A stretch of 64,000 bases of DNA from Gymnopilus junonius (GCA_015501075.1 JADNYJ010000101.1:80349-144348); one strand, 5' to 3'. Shown: positions 46,992 to 59,339, counted from the stretch's first letter. Program-made: numbers and translations. The notes: generated by a model from the sequence alone, not told the origin.

Positions 46992-47351
46992 CTAGCAGCC
47001 AGTCACGCTAAAGGAGTTAAAGGTTTCAGGGTGGCTATCGCATGCCACGTTTCCACTGAAAGTGGCGATGGAGTTTTTGCAGTTTGCATCGCTATACAGT
47101 GTAGTGCTTCCGGGGCTGGTACACCCAATGACAGAGATAGACTCCCATGTGCGACTCGTTCCAGTCACAGGGGCAATGCAACCACTGTGTCCTGCACTGA
47201 GATCGAATCCCGTAATCTGGAATTCAGGCTGAACGTTCGTCCCAGTGGCGCATTCTGGGCCGATATATACAAGGGCGGTATAAGCGGCAGAGGACGCGAT
47301 GTGGGCCATTATTGTCGCGATATTCAGGGCTGGTAGTGCGAAGGACTTCAT
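46992..47351 (-). CDS. Small secreted cysteine-rich protein
   Basis: A single exon of 119 codons from ATG 47351 to TAG. The N-terminus has a charged start (MK), a hydrophobic core and small residues before a likely cleavage site around residue 22-24 (IASSAAYTAL). The mature part is about 95 residues and carries six cysteines (PECATG, SGCIAP, IGCTSPG, ANCKN, VACDS and a terminal TGC), enough for three disulfides. I do not recognise a named family. Small secreted proteins of this type in mushrooms act at the cell surface or toward plants or other microbes, but no role can be assigned. Confidence 0.75.
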   Translation of the reverse strand: MKSFALPALNIATIMAHIASSAAYTALVYIGPECATGTNVQPEFQITGFDLSAGHSGCIAPVTGTSRTWESISVIGCTSPGSTTLYSDANCKNSIATFSGNVACDSHPETFNSFSVTGC

Positions 47352-48837
47352 ATTTGCCGGGTTTCTGAGAAGAACTGTTGGTTAGTCTTATGATACGCCT
47401 AAGTAGTGAGTTGCAAACCTGAAGTTTATAGTTGTCGACTTGATAAAGCAATATAAATAGACTGGAGTAAGCACTCTGAATCAAAGACGCTATGTATATG
47501 ACCGATAACCTAGCAAACACCGCTAAGGGTCACTGAGCTCTGAGGGATTCTCGTCGGGTTGCAAATTATATTATAGCTTCTGATGTTTGTTTGTCCTCCC
47601 TGCAAATCGACAACGTCCATAAACCGGACACAAAAGCACCCGACTACTAGACGTCAAACTTTTGACACCTGCTCCTGACTTCTTTGAAGGACCCACTGTT
47701 CTAAGGCTAATGGTTTTTAAGTGCAATGGAAGACACACCAACTTTCGACATCCTCCACTACAGATTAGTACCAGCTTCTGGCGGTCAAGGTCCGGACGTT
47801 TGTTGGCAGAAGTTTCCTCCTTCAAATGCCATTTCAGTTTCCAAAGGGTTCTGTATCCATTATAAGTTCTGGATTAAAGCCTAAGCAATTCCAATGATTC
47901 AATGAGTTAGCCGTCCATCGAGGCATCGTACTAGTACTATGTATTCTACAAGCACTAGAGTTCAAGTTATGTAAAGACGGGGAAACTTCCAATTATACCT
48001 GGTATATTTTCAGGGCTCAGAGGTTATTGGATTGGTCTTTGGGAAAGTAAGACGGCGCCTTCTTCCGGAGTGCTCTAATGTAGGATCAGCAAAAATTGTA
48101 CGGTCTTCCATTACCTCTCGAAAAGCATGAAAATTCAAGAATGCCAGTCCAGAGATCGCACTTAGTGAGATCTAGTCATCCGGTGTTCTTTGTGTCCGAG
48201 CTATGGAAGTCAACTCACAAAGCGGACAGATAAATACAAGAAAGATAGGTCTTATGGAGCTGTCACTATTTGCTAGAGAGCCAAGCTGTTTAGAGAAGCA
48301 CATACTAAAGCCAGAGAGGGCCGCCACTGCAAGCTATGGTTGATTGTATGATATAAAATCAGGGAGGTGAGATAGCTGCATGGAATGCCGAACGGCGAAT
48401 AGGCGAGATAGTAAAGTTTAAACAACCACACCTGCACTAAAACTTTGAGCAGAAGCTTACAGCTAAATCCAAAACCCTACGAGTCTGGGGTTCATCTTCA
48501 TACTTACCGTCCTCCTAAAATTAATAAGTTGAGTCCCATGCCTCGCAGCCTAGCTCGGGGCTTTCCCCAAAAATTTCTAGTGCAAATTGAAATGACTTTT
48601 GAAATTGACCTTGCCGACTTGGGCCAAGCCAGTGCCGCGTGCGTCCAGGAGCACGTGCACATTCTTATTATGTAATTCACCAAGTTGTGCTCTCCTCTGC
48701 TCCTCCACATCCACGATTCAATTGGCCGTTGCATGTTCATTCTCTCTCGTCTTCATGGTAATATCTAGTTTCCTTCTGTGTAGGATCCTATTCTTCCTCA
48801 TTTTCAGCCATGTATTGTAGACCAAGGATACGCGGAG
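47352..48837. other. Intergenic region
   Basis: No supported gene. Frames at 47571-47865 and 48445-48820 lack domains and splice context. Confidence 0.4.
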
Positions 48838-49118
48838 ATGAAGAACTTCGAAGTCGTGGCTTGGATATGGCTGGCAGCTGCACTTACTGTCGTCTTCTTT
48901 GGCTTAAATCAGGGTGGTGAGTGCGCAATTCCGGGTAGACACCTTCGGTCGTCCTCTGCCGTCGTTATCTATGAATGCTATTGACGTGTTTTTCAGCAGG
49001 TTCGGCTGCCCCGAATGCCTTGTGCCGTCGGATCCTCAACCGAAACGTCATAAATCGCGATATTTATAAATTCGGGCCCTCTCGTGTGACGACTTTAATA
49101 GCCTATGGGACCAAATAG
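48838..49118 (+). CDS. Possible small secreted peptide
   Basis: Exon 48838-48916 encodes MKNFEVVAWIWLAAALTVVF, a plausible signal peptide. It is joined over a GTGAGT...CAG intron to exon 48997-49118 (acceptor CAGCAG, so either AG can be used in frame). The product is about 66 residues. The mature part has a dibasic site and two NR repeats (LCRRILNRNVINRDIY). I do not recognise a family. The model rests on splice sites and the signal-like start. Its position just ahead of an MFS transporter, and near a UstYa gene, raises the possibility of a peptide precursor, which is speculative. Confidence 0.3.
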
Positions 49119-49237
49119 ACCAGCAAGGACCGATAAAAGTTTGCCTGGAGGCGGTATTTATATAACGGCCACCTGCAGATTTTTTGGGGACTTGCTTCTC
49201 ATTTTTCGGGGTCCTCTCCATGCTTCGTACCGTCAAC

Positions 49238-51705
49238 ATGGACGAAAGCAACACATCTTCCTCAGTAGAAGAGCAGGAGAGTGGAGCACCTAGTCCAAAG
49301 CGAGCGGATACCACTGCGCACGACCGAAGTTCTCTTCATCTGACCGACCAAACGAACCTCCTACCATTCAGGAAGATCATTGCATGCTTCTCAGGCCTTT
49401 CTCTCTGCATCGTCGTTTCGACATTGGACACTGTCATTGTTGCTACATCTATTCCTACCATATCTGCCGCCTTCAAAGCCGGCTCCATTGTTTCATGGGT
49501 TCCCTCGGCTTATCTCTTAACTTCGACCAGCTTCCAGCCGTTGTACGGTCGCTTTAGCGATATCTTTGGCCGCAAGGCTGCCATATGCGTGGCTATGCTT
49601 GTCTTCATGGTGGGCAATTTGCTGGCAGGATTTTCGAGGACCATCATTCAGTTGATCGTCTTTCGTGGTATCGCTGGCGCTGGCGGAGGTGAGCTTTTTA
49701 TCCAGGTTGTCACTAGTTCAAACTTCTTATGTAATGCCAGGAGGGATTATTAGCATGTCCCAAATTGTCATTTCAGATATTGTGAGCTTGCGCGACAGGT
49801 GAACACATTTATTTATTTTCTATGTTTCTTGAGATTCATACTGACTGGAATTAAAGGGGAAAGTATCAGGGTATCATAGGAGGTGTGGTCGCTCTGGGCT
49901 ACACTATTGGGCCCATTATTGGAGGAGCGTTATCGCAGAAGGTTAGCTGGAGAGTAAGTAATTGACTGCCTTTCGTGTATCCATTTGAATGTTAATTCGC
50001 GCCTTCATCAGTGGTGCTTTTGGATATGCATTCCTGTTTCCTTATTTGCTATGGCCGTTGTAGTTTTTATACTGCCGTTGAAACCCGTGAGCGGTGACAT
50101 TAGAAGGTGAATGTCAAACAATGGTGTTCTTACCTTTAATCCTCACTTTGAAAGTTGTCTAGGAAACTGTTTGCAGTGGACTTCATTGGCGCGATTTTAA
50201 CACTTGCTGGGTGCGCTTTACTCCTTTTACCTCTCATCTGGGTAAGTCGTCGTACTCAGTACTGGATACGAGAAGGTTGTGACTAACTCTTGTAAATAGG
50301 GAGGTATCACGTTTCCATGGACCTCTGCCGTTGTTCTTGCACCTCTGTTCTCTGGCATTCTTGTAGCTGGTCTGTTTTGTATTTGGGAATGGAAAGGAGC
50401 GCGCCTTCCTATTGTCCCTAGTAAGCCTTATGTTTTCTATCGTTCAGCATCAGGCATTGAATAATTACCTTCTCAGTGTACATATTTAAGCATTCTACTG
50501 TTACAGGTGTTTACATTACCATGTTTGTCAAGTGCGTCGAATTATTCGCCTGAGAATCATGAATTTCATCTGACGTATAGGCGGATGCAGTGGGTTCGTC
50601 TATTACTCGGCACTATACTACCTTCCACAATATTTCCAAGTAGTACTGGGGTACGACCCTATTGGTGCGGGTACATTCCTTATCCCAATTTTGGTTAGCC
50701 AAATGGCTTTCAGTTGGATTTCGGTGAGCCCCCTCAATAATGTAAGCGTTACTGTTGATTTAATGCCGAAGTTTGCAGGGTGTTATGGTCAGCCGAACTG
50801 GCCGTTATCGTGTAGGTTCATCTGTATTATCGCCTTCTGGGTAACTCACATGATATTTGTACACCATAGACAATCGTCCATTCCGGATTTGCTATTTGGT
50901 CCGTTGCTTGTGGGCTTATTTCCACTATCACTCCGAGATCGCATAAAGTAGAGCTGGTGATTTTCATGCTTCTAGCTGGATGTGGGGCTGGTCAGGTATG
51001 TTCCATTGAAAAGACGTTTCTATGTCATTTCAACGATGATCTTATGATAGACACTACAAACGACAACTGTCGCCGCACAAGCCAGCGTATCCAGAAAGGA
51101 TATGTCCGTTGTAACTGCGTTCCGTAATGTATGTCAGGCAGCGATCTTTGATATCCATTCCCTGTAATCACATTTCATCTAGTTCATTCGCCTTCTTGGA
51201 GGAACTTTGGCGTTAGCTGTTGATTCAACCATTATGTAAGGATCCCTTGCTTTTTTTCAAGGATGGCCGAGGCTTATTATTACTTTACAGAAACAACTCC
51301 TTACGCGCCGCTATGAATAACGCCGCATTACCTTCCTCGACAATAACTAGCGTGATAGACAATCCGGCTCAACTCACGAACCCAACCAGTTTGGGAATTC
51401 CTAACACAATCGCCAGCTTCATCCTTAACGAAGGCTATACAAAAGGATTTAGGACGGTGTTCATCGTGAACGCCAGTCTGACGGCTCTAGCCACTGTGGC
51501 GAGTATAGTGATGATCAAGCACAAGGAGTTGACGAGAGGTGACGAAGAACAGCTGAAGCAGGATCGGTATAAAATGACAGATAAGACTCAGATAGCTGAG
51601 TCGGGCAGTGAGAGGAAAATAGATGGAAATGAGGACGCTGCTCACCTTTCCATATCCGAAGTCCGACGGCAGGTTGAAACTGGAACCTCACCAGTCAAAC
51701 AGTAG
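49238..51705 (+). CDS. MFS transporter (DHA2/TRI12-like, 14 TM type)
   Basis: Thirteen exons join in frame to about 597 residues (49238-49688, 49741-49798, 49857-49953, 50012-50106, 50163-50241, 50300-50420, 50477-50531, 50591-50723, 50779-50811, 50870-50995, 51051-51128, 51183-51235, 51291-51705). Motif A of the family is GRFSDIFGRK after TM2. VFRGIAGAGGGG and GGVVALGYTIGPIIGG (the drug-exporter motif C) follow. The cytosolic tails are hydrophilic. The protein should export small molecules across the plasma membrane by proton exchange. Exon 8 uses a CAG acceptor inside GGATGCAG; an alternative TATAG site 9 bases earlier would break the frame. A second ATG at 49220 is possible. It converges with the UstYa gene. 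Confidence 0.92.
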
Positions 51706-51978
51706 AGCCTTTTATAACAAGAGATGCACCGTGATATTTTGTCGCCTGCACCTCCGATATTTTATGACGGGAAAAGATGGATATATTAGACGGATATTCT
51801 TACTTGTTAGACGCCTGAGGGTATGCTGTGAGTCTTCTTATACAGCTTCCAGCTAATAGACGTTTCGGTGTTTATCACTTTCTCAGAAATACATGTGTTT
51901 CGTGCTATCGAGGATATGGTATTCACTCTCTACAATGGATGCAACAGCAAGACGGAAGCCCTACAGATTTGTCCAAGC

Positions 51979-52943
51979 CTAATCCGAATGATAAACAGGT
52001 ATGATAATATCATCCTCTACGCGAACTGTCTTGTTAAAGAGAATCTGCCGCTCCTTTGCCCACTCTTGGATCTTGTCAAACCTGCGACATATGTGAGTGA
52101 CATTGCCATGTTCAACAGTCTCCTGTAAGGCGTCGCTCCATTGCCATACCATGACACTGATGTCTGCCGAACACATCAAAGATTGCCTTATGCTGTCCAG
52201 GCAATGCCCAATATGCCACGCCGTATCTGTGTTGTTTGGCCACATATGGGGATAATAATCTGAATAAATTGATTGACGAATCATGTTCTGATTTATGGGA
52301 ATTCAGGAATAAATCTTAGAAGGACGCGTGGATTAGATAATGCACCAGACAATGTAGTTCGTGGAAAACATCGAGCTCAATAACGTAGTCCTCCTCATCA
52401 CCTGGAATAGGAGAAGTCTTGTGTGGAAGCAATACAACCTCGGACTTTGGGATCCTTGAAACTCCAACTGAATTACAGTCGGTTTAGCTCGAGCGTAGAA
52501 TTGGTACTACTCACAAGAATGGAGGTCCTCCCATAGCTGATCGAGCTCAGGAGATGGAAGTTGCCAGAAAGGCGAGATGTCGTAAGCCTCCGACGTTGGA
52601 GTCATACGTCTTGATCTCATACTCAACAACATCTTGAGCAGGTGCTGGAAATGAGTAAGTAAAAGGCCTCTTCTCCACAAAAGTGTTACTCGATAATTGG
52701 ACATGTACGGTACAGAAGCCTACTATGGCTACTCTTCTTGTGACTTAAGCAAATTCTGGATCCTCTTATAATCAACAAGAGTTCAAGCATTGCGACGAAA
52801 GCGAGCAAGGATCCCAGGATTATAATCCCAAAATTTTCGATCCATCTGCGACGCTTGGGGACACCTTCAGGGAATCCAAGTTCGTTTTCCACCCCGTTGG
52901 GAAGGCTCTTCTCTTCCTGAGAGGGTGAACGTGGAAAGGACAC
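51979..52943 (-). pseudogene. UstYa-family (DUF3328) oxidase-like protein, frame uncertain
   Basis: Exons can be placed at about 52700-52943, 52515-52644, 52346-52467 and 51979-52287. An N-terminal membrane segment (FGIIILGSLLAFVAMLELLL) is followed by VEYEIKTYD, SPFWQLPSPELDQLWEDLHS, SRIPKSE and GDEEDYVIELD. Both HxxHC motifs of the family are present: FHELHCL, and HIGHC in HIGHCLDSIRQSLMCSADIS. UstYa proteins modify peptides in fungal RiPP (dikaritin) pathways and other metabolites. The start codon position reads GTG (ATG expected) with a TAA just upstream. The frame breaks near 52600 (TYDSN/TSEAYD), and the exon 1-2 junction is out of phase by one. The gene may be inactive. Confidence 0.75.
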
Positions 52944-52999
52944 GATTGAAGGAGAGATTACGCTCCGTCAACGTAAAGTGACGGTAAAAAGTATTGCGG

Positions 53000-53721
53000 G
53001 TACCTGTTGTGCAATACCGGTATGGTAAAACATCTGGAGTAAAAATATATTTAAGAACTACATCGATATAGATCAGTTCCACAAATTGAAAGAACTAAAA
53101 TATTCAGATACTGCATAGGTACAGGGGAAATAGTGCGAAAAATATTACCTGCCATCAACTGAATTTTATGGAATATGGCTGAAAATGGGTCAGTGGATAG
53201 ATATTTCCTACTCTAATAACATTCAAGTGAGATCAAAGGCAGGGCTTTTGTCATTCAAGAGATATTCAGCGATGAAGATGGCTAAAATAGGCAGTTTTGC
53301 CTTATTATGGCCATATTTAGGGCAAAGTTGTTACATTGTGAGCCGAAAATCTTCTTATCCTATGAACGGTTTTTTATCATTTAAAGTATTCTATGATCAG
53401 GCGAAGGAGTAGTATCTTGGGTGATTTTCTTAACTATATTACTGGCTTTCTTAGTAGTCCTGAAATTTGCAACTTTCTGGTATCCTCTCTCAGAATGTCA
53501 ATTTATTCTGCGGGAGTTCAAACATTTGTGGGTGTCGTAAGAAGAGGTATCTGTGAACACAAGGCCCTATATCAATAAAATCTAATAACTTATTCCTGTC
53601 ATTTTTAAGAAATCCCCAACCCGCAATATTATTTGCCGGCACTTTATATCATTTACTTCTAGCTGCTTGGAGCCTGTCTTCGAGAGTCAATTACCTGTCG
53701 GCTACCTTCGAGATCACAAAT
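53000..53721. other. AT-rich region upstream of the membrane protein gene
   Basis: The frame before 53722 continues upstream as a hydrophobic stretch (FAGTLYHLLLAAWSL) that could be the missing N-terminal membrane segment of the next gene, but stops interrupt it. Confidence 0.35.
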
Positions 53722-55231
53722 GTGCATTTCGATCTCAATATATACCTTGCCAACGCATCTGAATCGCCCGTCATGGAGCCCAGCATCCAGGAAAGCCTCG
53801 CTGTCCTTCCACATGCAACAGGAGTAAGGACGATTGTAGGCGTGCCTCGACTCTCACTTCAACAACGGGTGGACATTCCGAAGGACTTCGCACGGGAACC
53901 GGATATGGGATGTATGCCCTTAGGCACAGGGGGAGAAAATACCGACTCGGATCTTGCTCGTAGAGATGGTCTCGGTGAATACGAATATTTCATTCCCGAC
54001 TCGATTTACGGATCAGAGAAAATCGCAAATTACACTGGACCTGAAATCTTTCAAACGCCTTTGAGCAAAGCAGCTGATGCTCTCCGCGAATATATTCCAA
54101 TTATACAACGACATCTTCGGGCCCAACATCCAGCCGAAGGGGTGCTACGTACTTATTCATCAATGGCTAGACAATCACTATACTTGAGAAACAATGGCTT
54201 CGACTTAGGTCCCGTCGAATGTCACTAATAACCATCTTTCTGGTCAAGAAGCCGCGCAGTATATCCTTGGAAACTGTACAATAGAATTCAATCAAATACT
54301 GAACGTTACTATACCCCTTCGACCGGCGCCAGAACTCCAGCAGCATGCGCTTTCTATATGTTAACAGGGTCGTATTTGTCTGGTGGAAATCCTCTTAGGG
54401 GCACGTGGAATTTATTTGTGCCACTGCAACTCAAGTCAACATTGGTCGCAGCCACCGTGAAGACGGATAGCAATGGAGGGGTGACACATAATATTACGCG
54501 CCTTCCTAGCGATCTCAATATTTTAAGGCGACTACTTAACAGTGCTGGATGAAACCTGGATAAATTACAATCCAATTTATCGGTATACTTTGTCGGACAA
54601 CCCGAGTGGTTTAACATTATCAAGAGATTTCTTCCAGTCAAGTTGGACCAAGCATCGCGTTCCAGGTGGGCCCTGGAAGCATTGGTCTAGCCATCCCCCA
54701 GGTGGGGGGGGATCCTCTATGATCGCAGTGAGCTCCGACAGCAATCCAGCACTGGCAGTCATCAATGCGACGTACTTCAGCACCAACAATTTTACAAGTG
54801 ATTTGCTGACAAGATGGGGTGGAGGTGTAGGAGCTTCGTTTATTCGTAATACGATAGGATATAACGGATGGGCTGCCAGAGGAGCGCAGGCACTTACAGT
54901 GCAACAGCTAACTGGCCAACCCGCGATTTGTTACGACTTGCGATATGGGTCAGCGTTCCTTCCGATGGTTCTAGGTACGCTAGCCATTGTTTTGTGGACA
55001 ATTTTCTTGCTGGTCAAATCGTACCTGCGGGACACCAACAAAATGCAGGCCAGATACGGTGGTCTCGCACCCACCATCGGCCCACCCACCTTCTCCAAGC
55101 TCAGTCGGCATACTGTGCTTGTTTGGGAGGATGAACCTGACGCTCATCTCAAACCTACCGTTGATTCAGAATCGGAAATCCTTGTTCAGCTCGTTCTAAG
55201 CGACACACCTGAAGACGACTCGGACAAGTAG
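53722..55231 (+). pseudogene. Fungal single-pass/two-pass membrane protein of unknown function, frame breaks
   Basis: Conserved blocks of an Agaricomycete membrane-protein family can be read in order: LSKAADALREYIPIIQRHLR, SNVTNNHLSGQEAAQYILGN, GNPLRGTWNLFVPLQL, GPWKHWSS, FSTNNFTSDLLTRWGGGVGA, YNGWAARGAQ and a C-terminal membrane helix (FLPMVLGTLAIVLWTIFLLV). The last block is a cytosolic tail, YGGLAPTIGPP...VLVWEDEPDAHLKP. Many N-x-T/S sites suggest an extracytosolic middle domain. Blocks change frame near 54215, 54340 and 54545, so no full product is encoded as written. No function is known for the family. Confidence 0.55.
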
Positions 55232-55618
55232 CTCTTGGTTCCGCAAATTTGTCATTTTCTTGAACGTTTTCCCTAGAGGTTTAATCATTAGCGTCAGTGA
55301 CTGGGTTATTTATGGAAAATTCAGAGCCTTCAACCTTACACGTGGAGTCAGGGCTTGTGTGTTATAAATTCTGCACCTCTGTATCACATATGCAATAACA
55401 AAGGTTCAAAACCACTGGAAAATCAGGTGGCGAGATTGATATTTGGGTGAGAAGCAAGCGAGGTGGTATGGGAAAGAGTAAGACCCTTGGTACCGCCACG
55501 AAGCAAACAAGAGCAAATAGCGGTGCTTCTCTTTCGATTTTGTTGGACCCGAATTTTGCTCGTCAACGTCGTCGTTGCTGCCCCTCTCTCCTTTCCCAAC
55601 TTCCAGTCGTTCTCCACA

Positions 55619-57148
55619 ATGTCCATCCCAGCGCCCTCCCTTGACGGAATCGGCATTGCCAACCTCCCCAACCAGGTCCGTGCGCCGCTGTGCTGACAGT
55701 TGCGGGGTCATATTTAGTTGCTAACGCGTCGTGTCAATGACAGAGGCACAAGATTGTCGCAAAACGTGGTGCTCACTTCACCATCATGGTCGTTGGTAAG
55801 TTGGCTTGGGGAATGTCTTGAGATATATGTGACTAACGTCGCCGCGCAGGTGAATCTGGATTGGGCAAGACCACCCTGATCAACACCCTCTTCTCGACCG
55901 AGCTCTCGCCAGCCAAAAACTACTCCAAGAGGCACTACAAGCAGCTTGACAAGCTCACAGAGGTCGAAATTATCAAGGCCGAGCTTGAGGAGCGTCAGTT
56001 CAAGGTGAAGCTCACTGTCATCGACACCCCTGGGTTTGGGGACTACGTCAACAACCGCGACTCGTGGTTACCCATTGTTGAGTTCATTGATGACCAACAT
56101 GAAGCCTATATGCGTCAGGAGCAACAACCCCAGAGGCATGAAAAGACGGATTTGAGAGTGCACGCTTGCCTTTACTTCATCCGTCCCACAGGGCACACGT
56201 GTGTTGCTTTTTTTTCATCTCTGACATTTTGGGCTCATCCAATGGTTTATCGCAGCCTGAAGCCTCTAGACATTGAAATCATGAAGCGTCTGGGCACCCG
56301 AGTCAATCTCATCCCTGTCGTCGCCAAGGCAGACACCCTGACACAAAATGACCTGTTCACGTTCAAGCAGCGAGTAAGTGGCGCGACTTCTCTCCATCAT
56401 CATCCTTTAAGCTCGCCTTAACTCCTCCCTCCCTCCTTCTTCCTAGATTCGCGAAGTCATCGCCGCGCAGGGTATCCGCATTTACACCCCACCCATCGAG
56501 GCTGATGATGAGAACGCCGACCACGCCCGCGTCTTGATTGATGCTATGCCATTCTCCATCATTGGCTCCACTGAGGACGTCAAGACTCCTGATGGCCGTG
56601 TTGTGAAGGGCCGTGAATATATCTGGGGTGTTGCCGAAGGTAAACCTTATGTTAATCGTCCTCCATCTTTATCCTTTTCTCACTTTGTCCCTGCTACAAA
56701 CAGTCGAGAATGAAACCCACTGCGACTTCAAAAAACTGCGCTCGCTGCTCATCCGCACACACATGCTTGACCTCATCTCCACTTCGGAGGAACTGCACTA
56801 CGAGAACTACCGTCAAGCGCAGATGGAGACGCGCAAGTTTGGAGAGCCCAAGGTGAAGAAGCTGGATAATCCCAAGTTCAAGGAGGAAGAGGAGCAATTG
56901 AGGAAGAAGTTTACGGAGCAGGTGAAGGCTGAAGAATCGAGGTTCAGGCAATGGGAGCAACATGTTGGTTTTCTTTCATTTTATTTTAGAAGGCTGGTCG
57001 TTGATTTTTTGTCTTTCAATAGTTGATCGCGGAGCGAGACCGTTTGAACAAGGACTTGGAACAGGCCCACAGCGCCATCAAGCAGCTTGAGGCTGAGCTA
57101 GAGAACCTCCAAGTGGGCTATGGCCGTGGCGGTACAGGCAGGCGATGA
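55619..57148 (+). CDS. CDC3: Septin (Cdc3/AspB-type)
   Basis: Seven exons (55619-55675, 55744-55795, 55850-56198, 56256-56373, 56447-56639, 56704-56963, 57023-57148) join in frame to about 384 residues. It starts [19 protein letters not shown], the polybasic/N-terminal style of this class. G1 is GESGLGKTT (37-45), G3 is DTPGFGD and G4 is AKAD. The septin unique element follows as the [10 protein letters not shown] region, and a C-terminal coiled coil (about the last 90 residues, Glu/Lys/Gln-rich) ends the protein. Septins bind GTP and form heteromeric filaments at septa and growth sites. All motifs are intact. The Cdc3/AspB assignment is from remembered similarity and should be read as probable rather than certain. 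Confidence 0.93.
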
Positions 57149-57958
57149 GCGCCTGTTTCCTGCTTCCCTTCCTACGCTGCATTTGCTTGCGCTTTCTCAA
57201 TATATTGTAGAGAAGCGCAACCGCATCATTCATATCACCCCTTTTTTTCTTCTTTAGTATACCCGCTCCTTCTCTCTGTGATCTTGAACTTTCTTATCGT
57301 TTGTTGTGGAAATACTTCGCTTGCACGCACGCTTGACTCTCACTCTCCTTATCCTTATCCTCATGATCATATCTCTCCCTTGTCGTATTCTTTTTTTTTC
57401 CTGTTAGGTTAAGAAAATTATATGCGTACGATTGGGCTCGCTCGCTCGTTTAGTTGTGGTCTCTCCCTCTCTGTCTTGTTTTTTTTTCTTACTATTTTTC
57501 TTGGAGGCTGGAGCAGTCATGTTACTGGATTGGCTTAATATATATTACTCCTCATTCGTGTGACCTGTGGTGGATGTTTACAAGTTCGAGGCGTCGTTTT
57601 CGAGTCATCTTGGCCCAGGCCTTCGTGGGAGTCCCACAAAGGACCAATGTTGCAGTTCTATTTATAGGATGTCTATTCTGTCTCCGACTCGTTCTCATGA
57701 TCATGACATTGGCATTGCCTAGGCTTCCAGTGCCAAGTGGAACCAAGCAGGAGATTTATCTCCATATCTCACTCTTTCTTCTTCAATATCATTGTTCTGT
57801 TTCCCTCTAACCCCTGTGCGAAGTCTCCCATACCAGACTTTCATTACCCCCTACTTCAAGTTGTTAGGCTGAACGACTGAGCTCCCTACTGTTTTCTCCT
57901 GCTGAGAAATTAACTTGGGTCTCCGAGGCTATTTTGTAGTGCGTATTTGTTCTGTAGC
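57149..57958. other. Intergenic region between septin and Ras-like genes
   Basis: T-rich stretches and a frame at 57454-57810 without known domain. Probably the septin 3' end and the Ras-like promoter. Confidence 0.4.
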
Positions 57959-58926
57959 ATGGAAAAATGGAAGATAGCCATGCTTGGCTCCTTTAATGTG
58001 GGTAAGACCACTCTGGCACGTCAAGTAAGCCTTTGTTTGTTTTTTTCGCGTTGATGTTACCAGCACTGAGCAATTCGGCTCCTTCTATCTTCTGCTCTAG
58101 TTTACTTTGAATTCTGTTGGTTGGTCCTTCTAAACACTATCTACATCGAAAGTCCTTATCATCCGTGCATCCGACCTTCCTTAGATGTAATATGGACTCA
58201 GGTCTATCGATGTTGAATTGTCCACTCATGAAAGTATTTTGATACAGATATATGACCCCCTACTCGAGGAAGTCGGGTACAGGAGGCAAATTCTAGTCGA
58301 TGACAAGAAGTGTTTCGTCGAAGTACTCGACGACGACCTTTATGGTACGAGTATGATCAACGCCCTATACTGTATCTCCCTTTCCGCCCGAGTATTCCGA
58401 AAGTTGCTGACATGCTTTAAATTTGCAGAGGACGATCCAGTTCTCTCCGGCCCTGCTATCTTGTAAGTCGGGGTCAACTTTCGCATCCATTCTCTGGCTT
58501 CAGGGCTTTTTAGACGACATTTCTTTAACTAATTGTTCTCATCAACGCATTGACAGAAACTCGGATGCCCAGGGGTTCATTCTCATCTATTCAATATCGC
58601 ACAGACCGAGCTTCGAACGTATTCAGGAAAACTACTTTCACCTTTTGAGGAAAGTCAGAGGAATCCACGTCCCCATCTTTCTGGTAGGCAACAAACGTGA
58701 TCAAGAATACCAAAGAGCGGTGTCGAAGGAAGAAGGGGCCGCATTGGCGGCTGAACTGTGCTGTGACTTCTTCGAAACGTCGGCCAAGACGGCGCAGAAT
58801 GTTGAGCGGACGTTTGTGGCCTTTGTGCGCTTATTGCGACAGTTACGCGAAGCGGCGAATGCGGATGGTGCTGCGGATGGAATTATGAAGAAGGAGAGAA
58901 GACATTCGCAGTGTATGGTTATGTAG
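57959..58926 (+). CDS. Atypical Ras-like small GTPase
   Basis: Five exons (57959-58024, 58101-58115, 58248-58344, 58429-58462, 58557-58926) join in frame to about 193 residues. The P-loop GSFNVGKTT (10-18) is present. Switch I reads IYDPLLEE where Ras has YDPTIED, so the Mg-binding Thr35 is replaced by Leu, and about three residues before it are missing. Switch II reads VLDDDLYEDDPVLSG where Ras has VLDTAGQEEY, so DxxG and Gln61 are absent. NKRD (G4) and ETSAK (G5) are normal. The C-terminus CMVM is a CaaX prenylation box. It is thus predicted to be membrane-bound, guanine-binding and weak or dead in GTP hydrolysis. No frame break occurs, so it may be a real divergent member rather than a relic. 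Confidence 0.85.
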
Positions 58927-59339
58927 GCCAGACCCGAGCATACTACGTGAGGCCCGTGCAAACACTATTCGTTATGTTCCTTTGACGCTTCCCAGCCTGC
59001 TTTGGACACAAAGCATCTCAAATTTGTCAGTAAATTATCCATGCTCTACGATTTTAATTGGTGCTTTAGTTTTCGCCTTGAAGTGCTTACTTATCATGAT
59101 CACTGTGGACTTCATTGCCGGTACTATTTATGTAGGGCGTAAAATGCGGAATTATAATTCAAGTAGAGAAAAAGAAGTCGTGTTATATTTCCACTGAATT
59201 GTAAATCTTCGCTAAGGAGTTACATTTGAACTGCTGTAAAGTAAACATGCCATAACAAAACTTTACAAAAGCTTGATGGTCATGTGCCCTTCGCCCTCAC
59301 AACTTAGCCAGAGCCCTGCCTTGCACACACTCAACTAGT

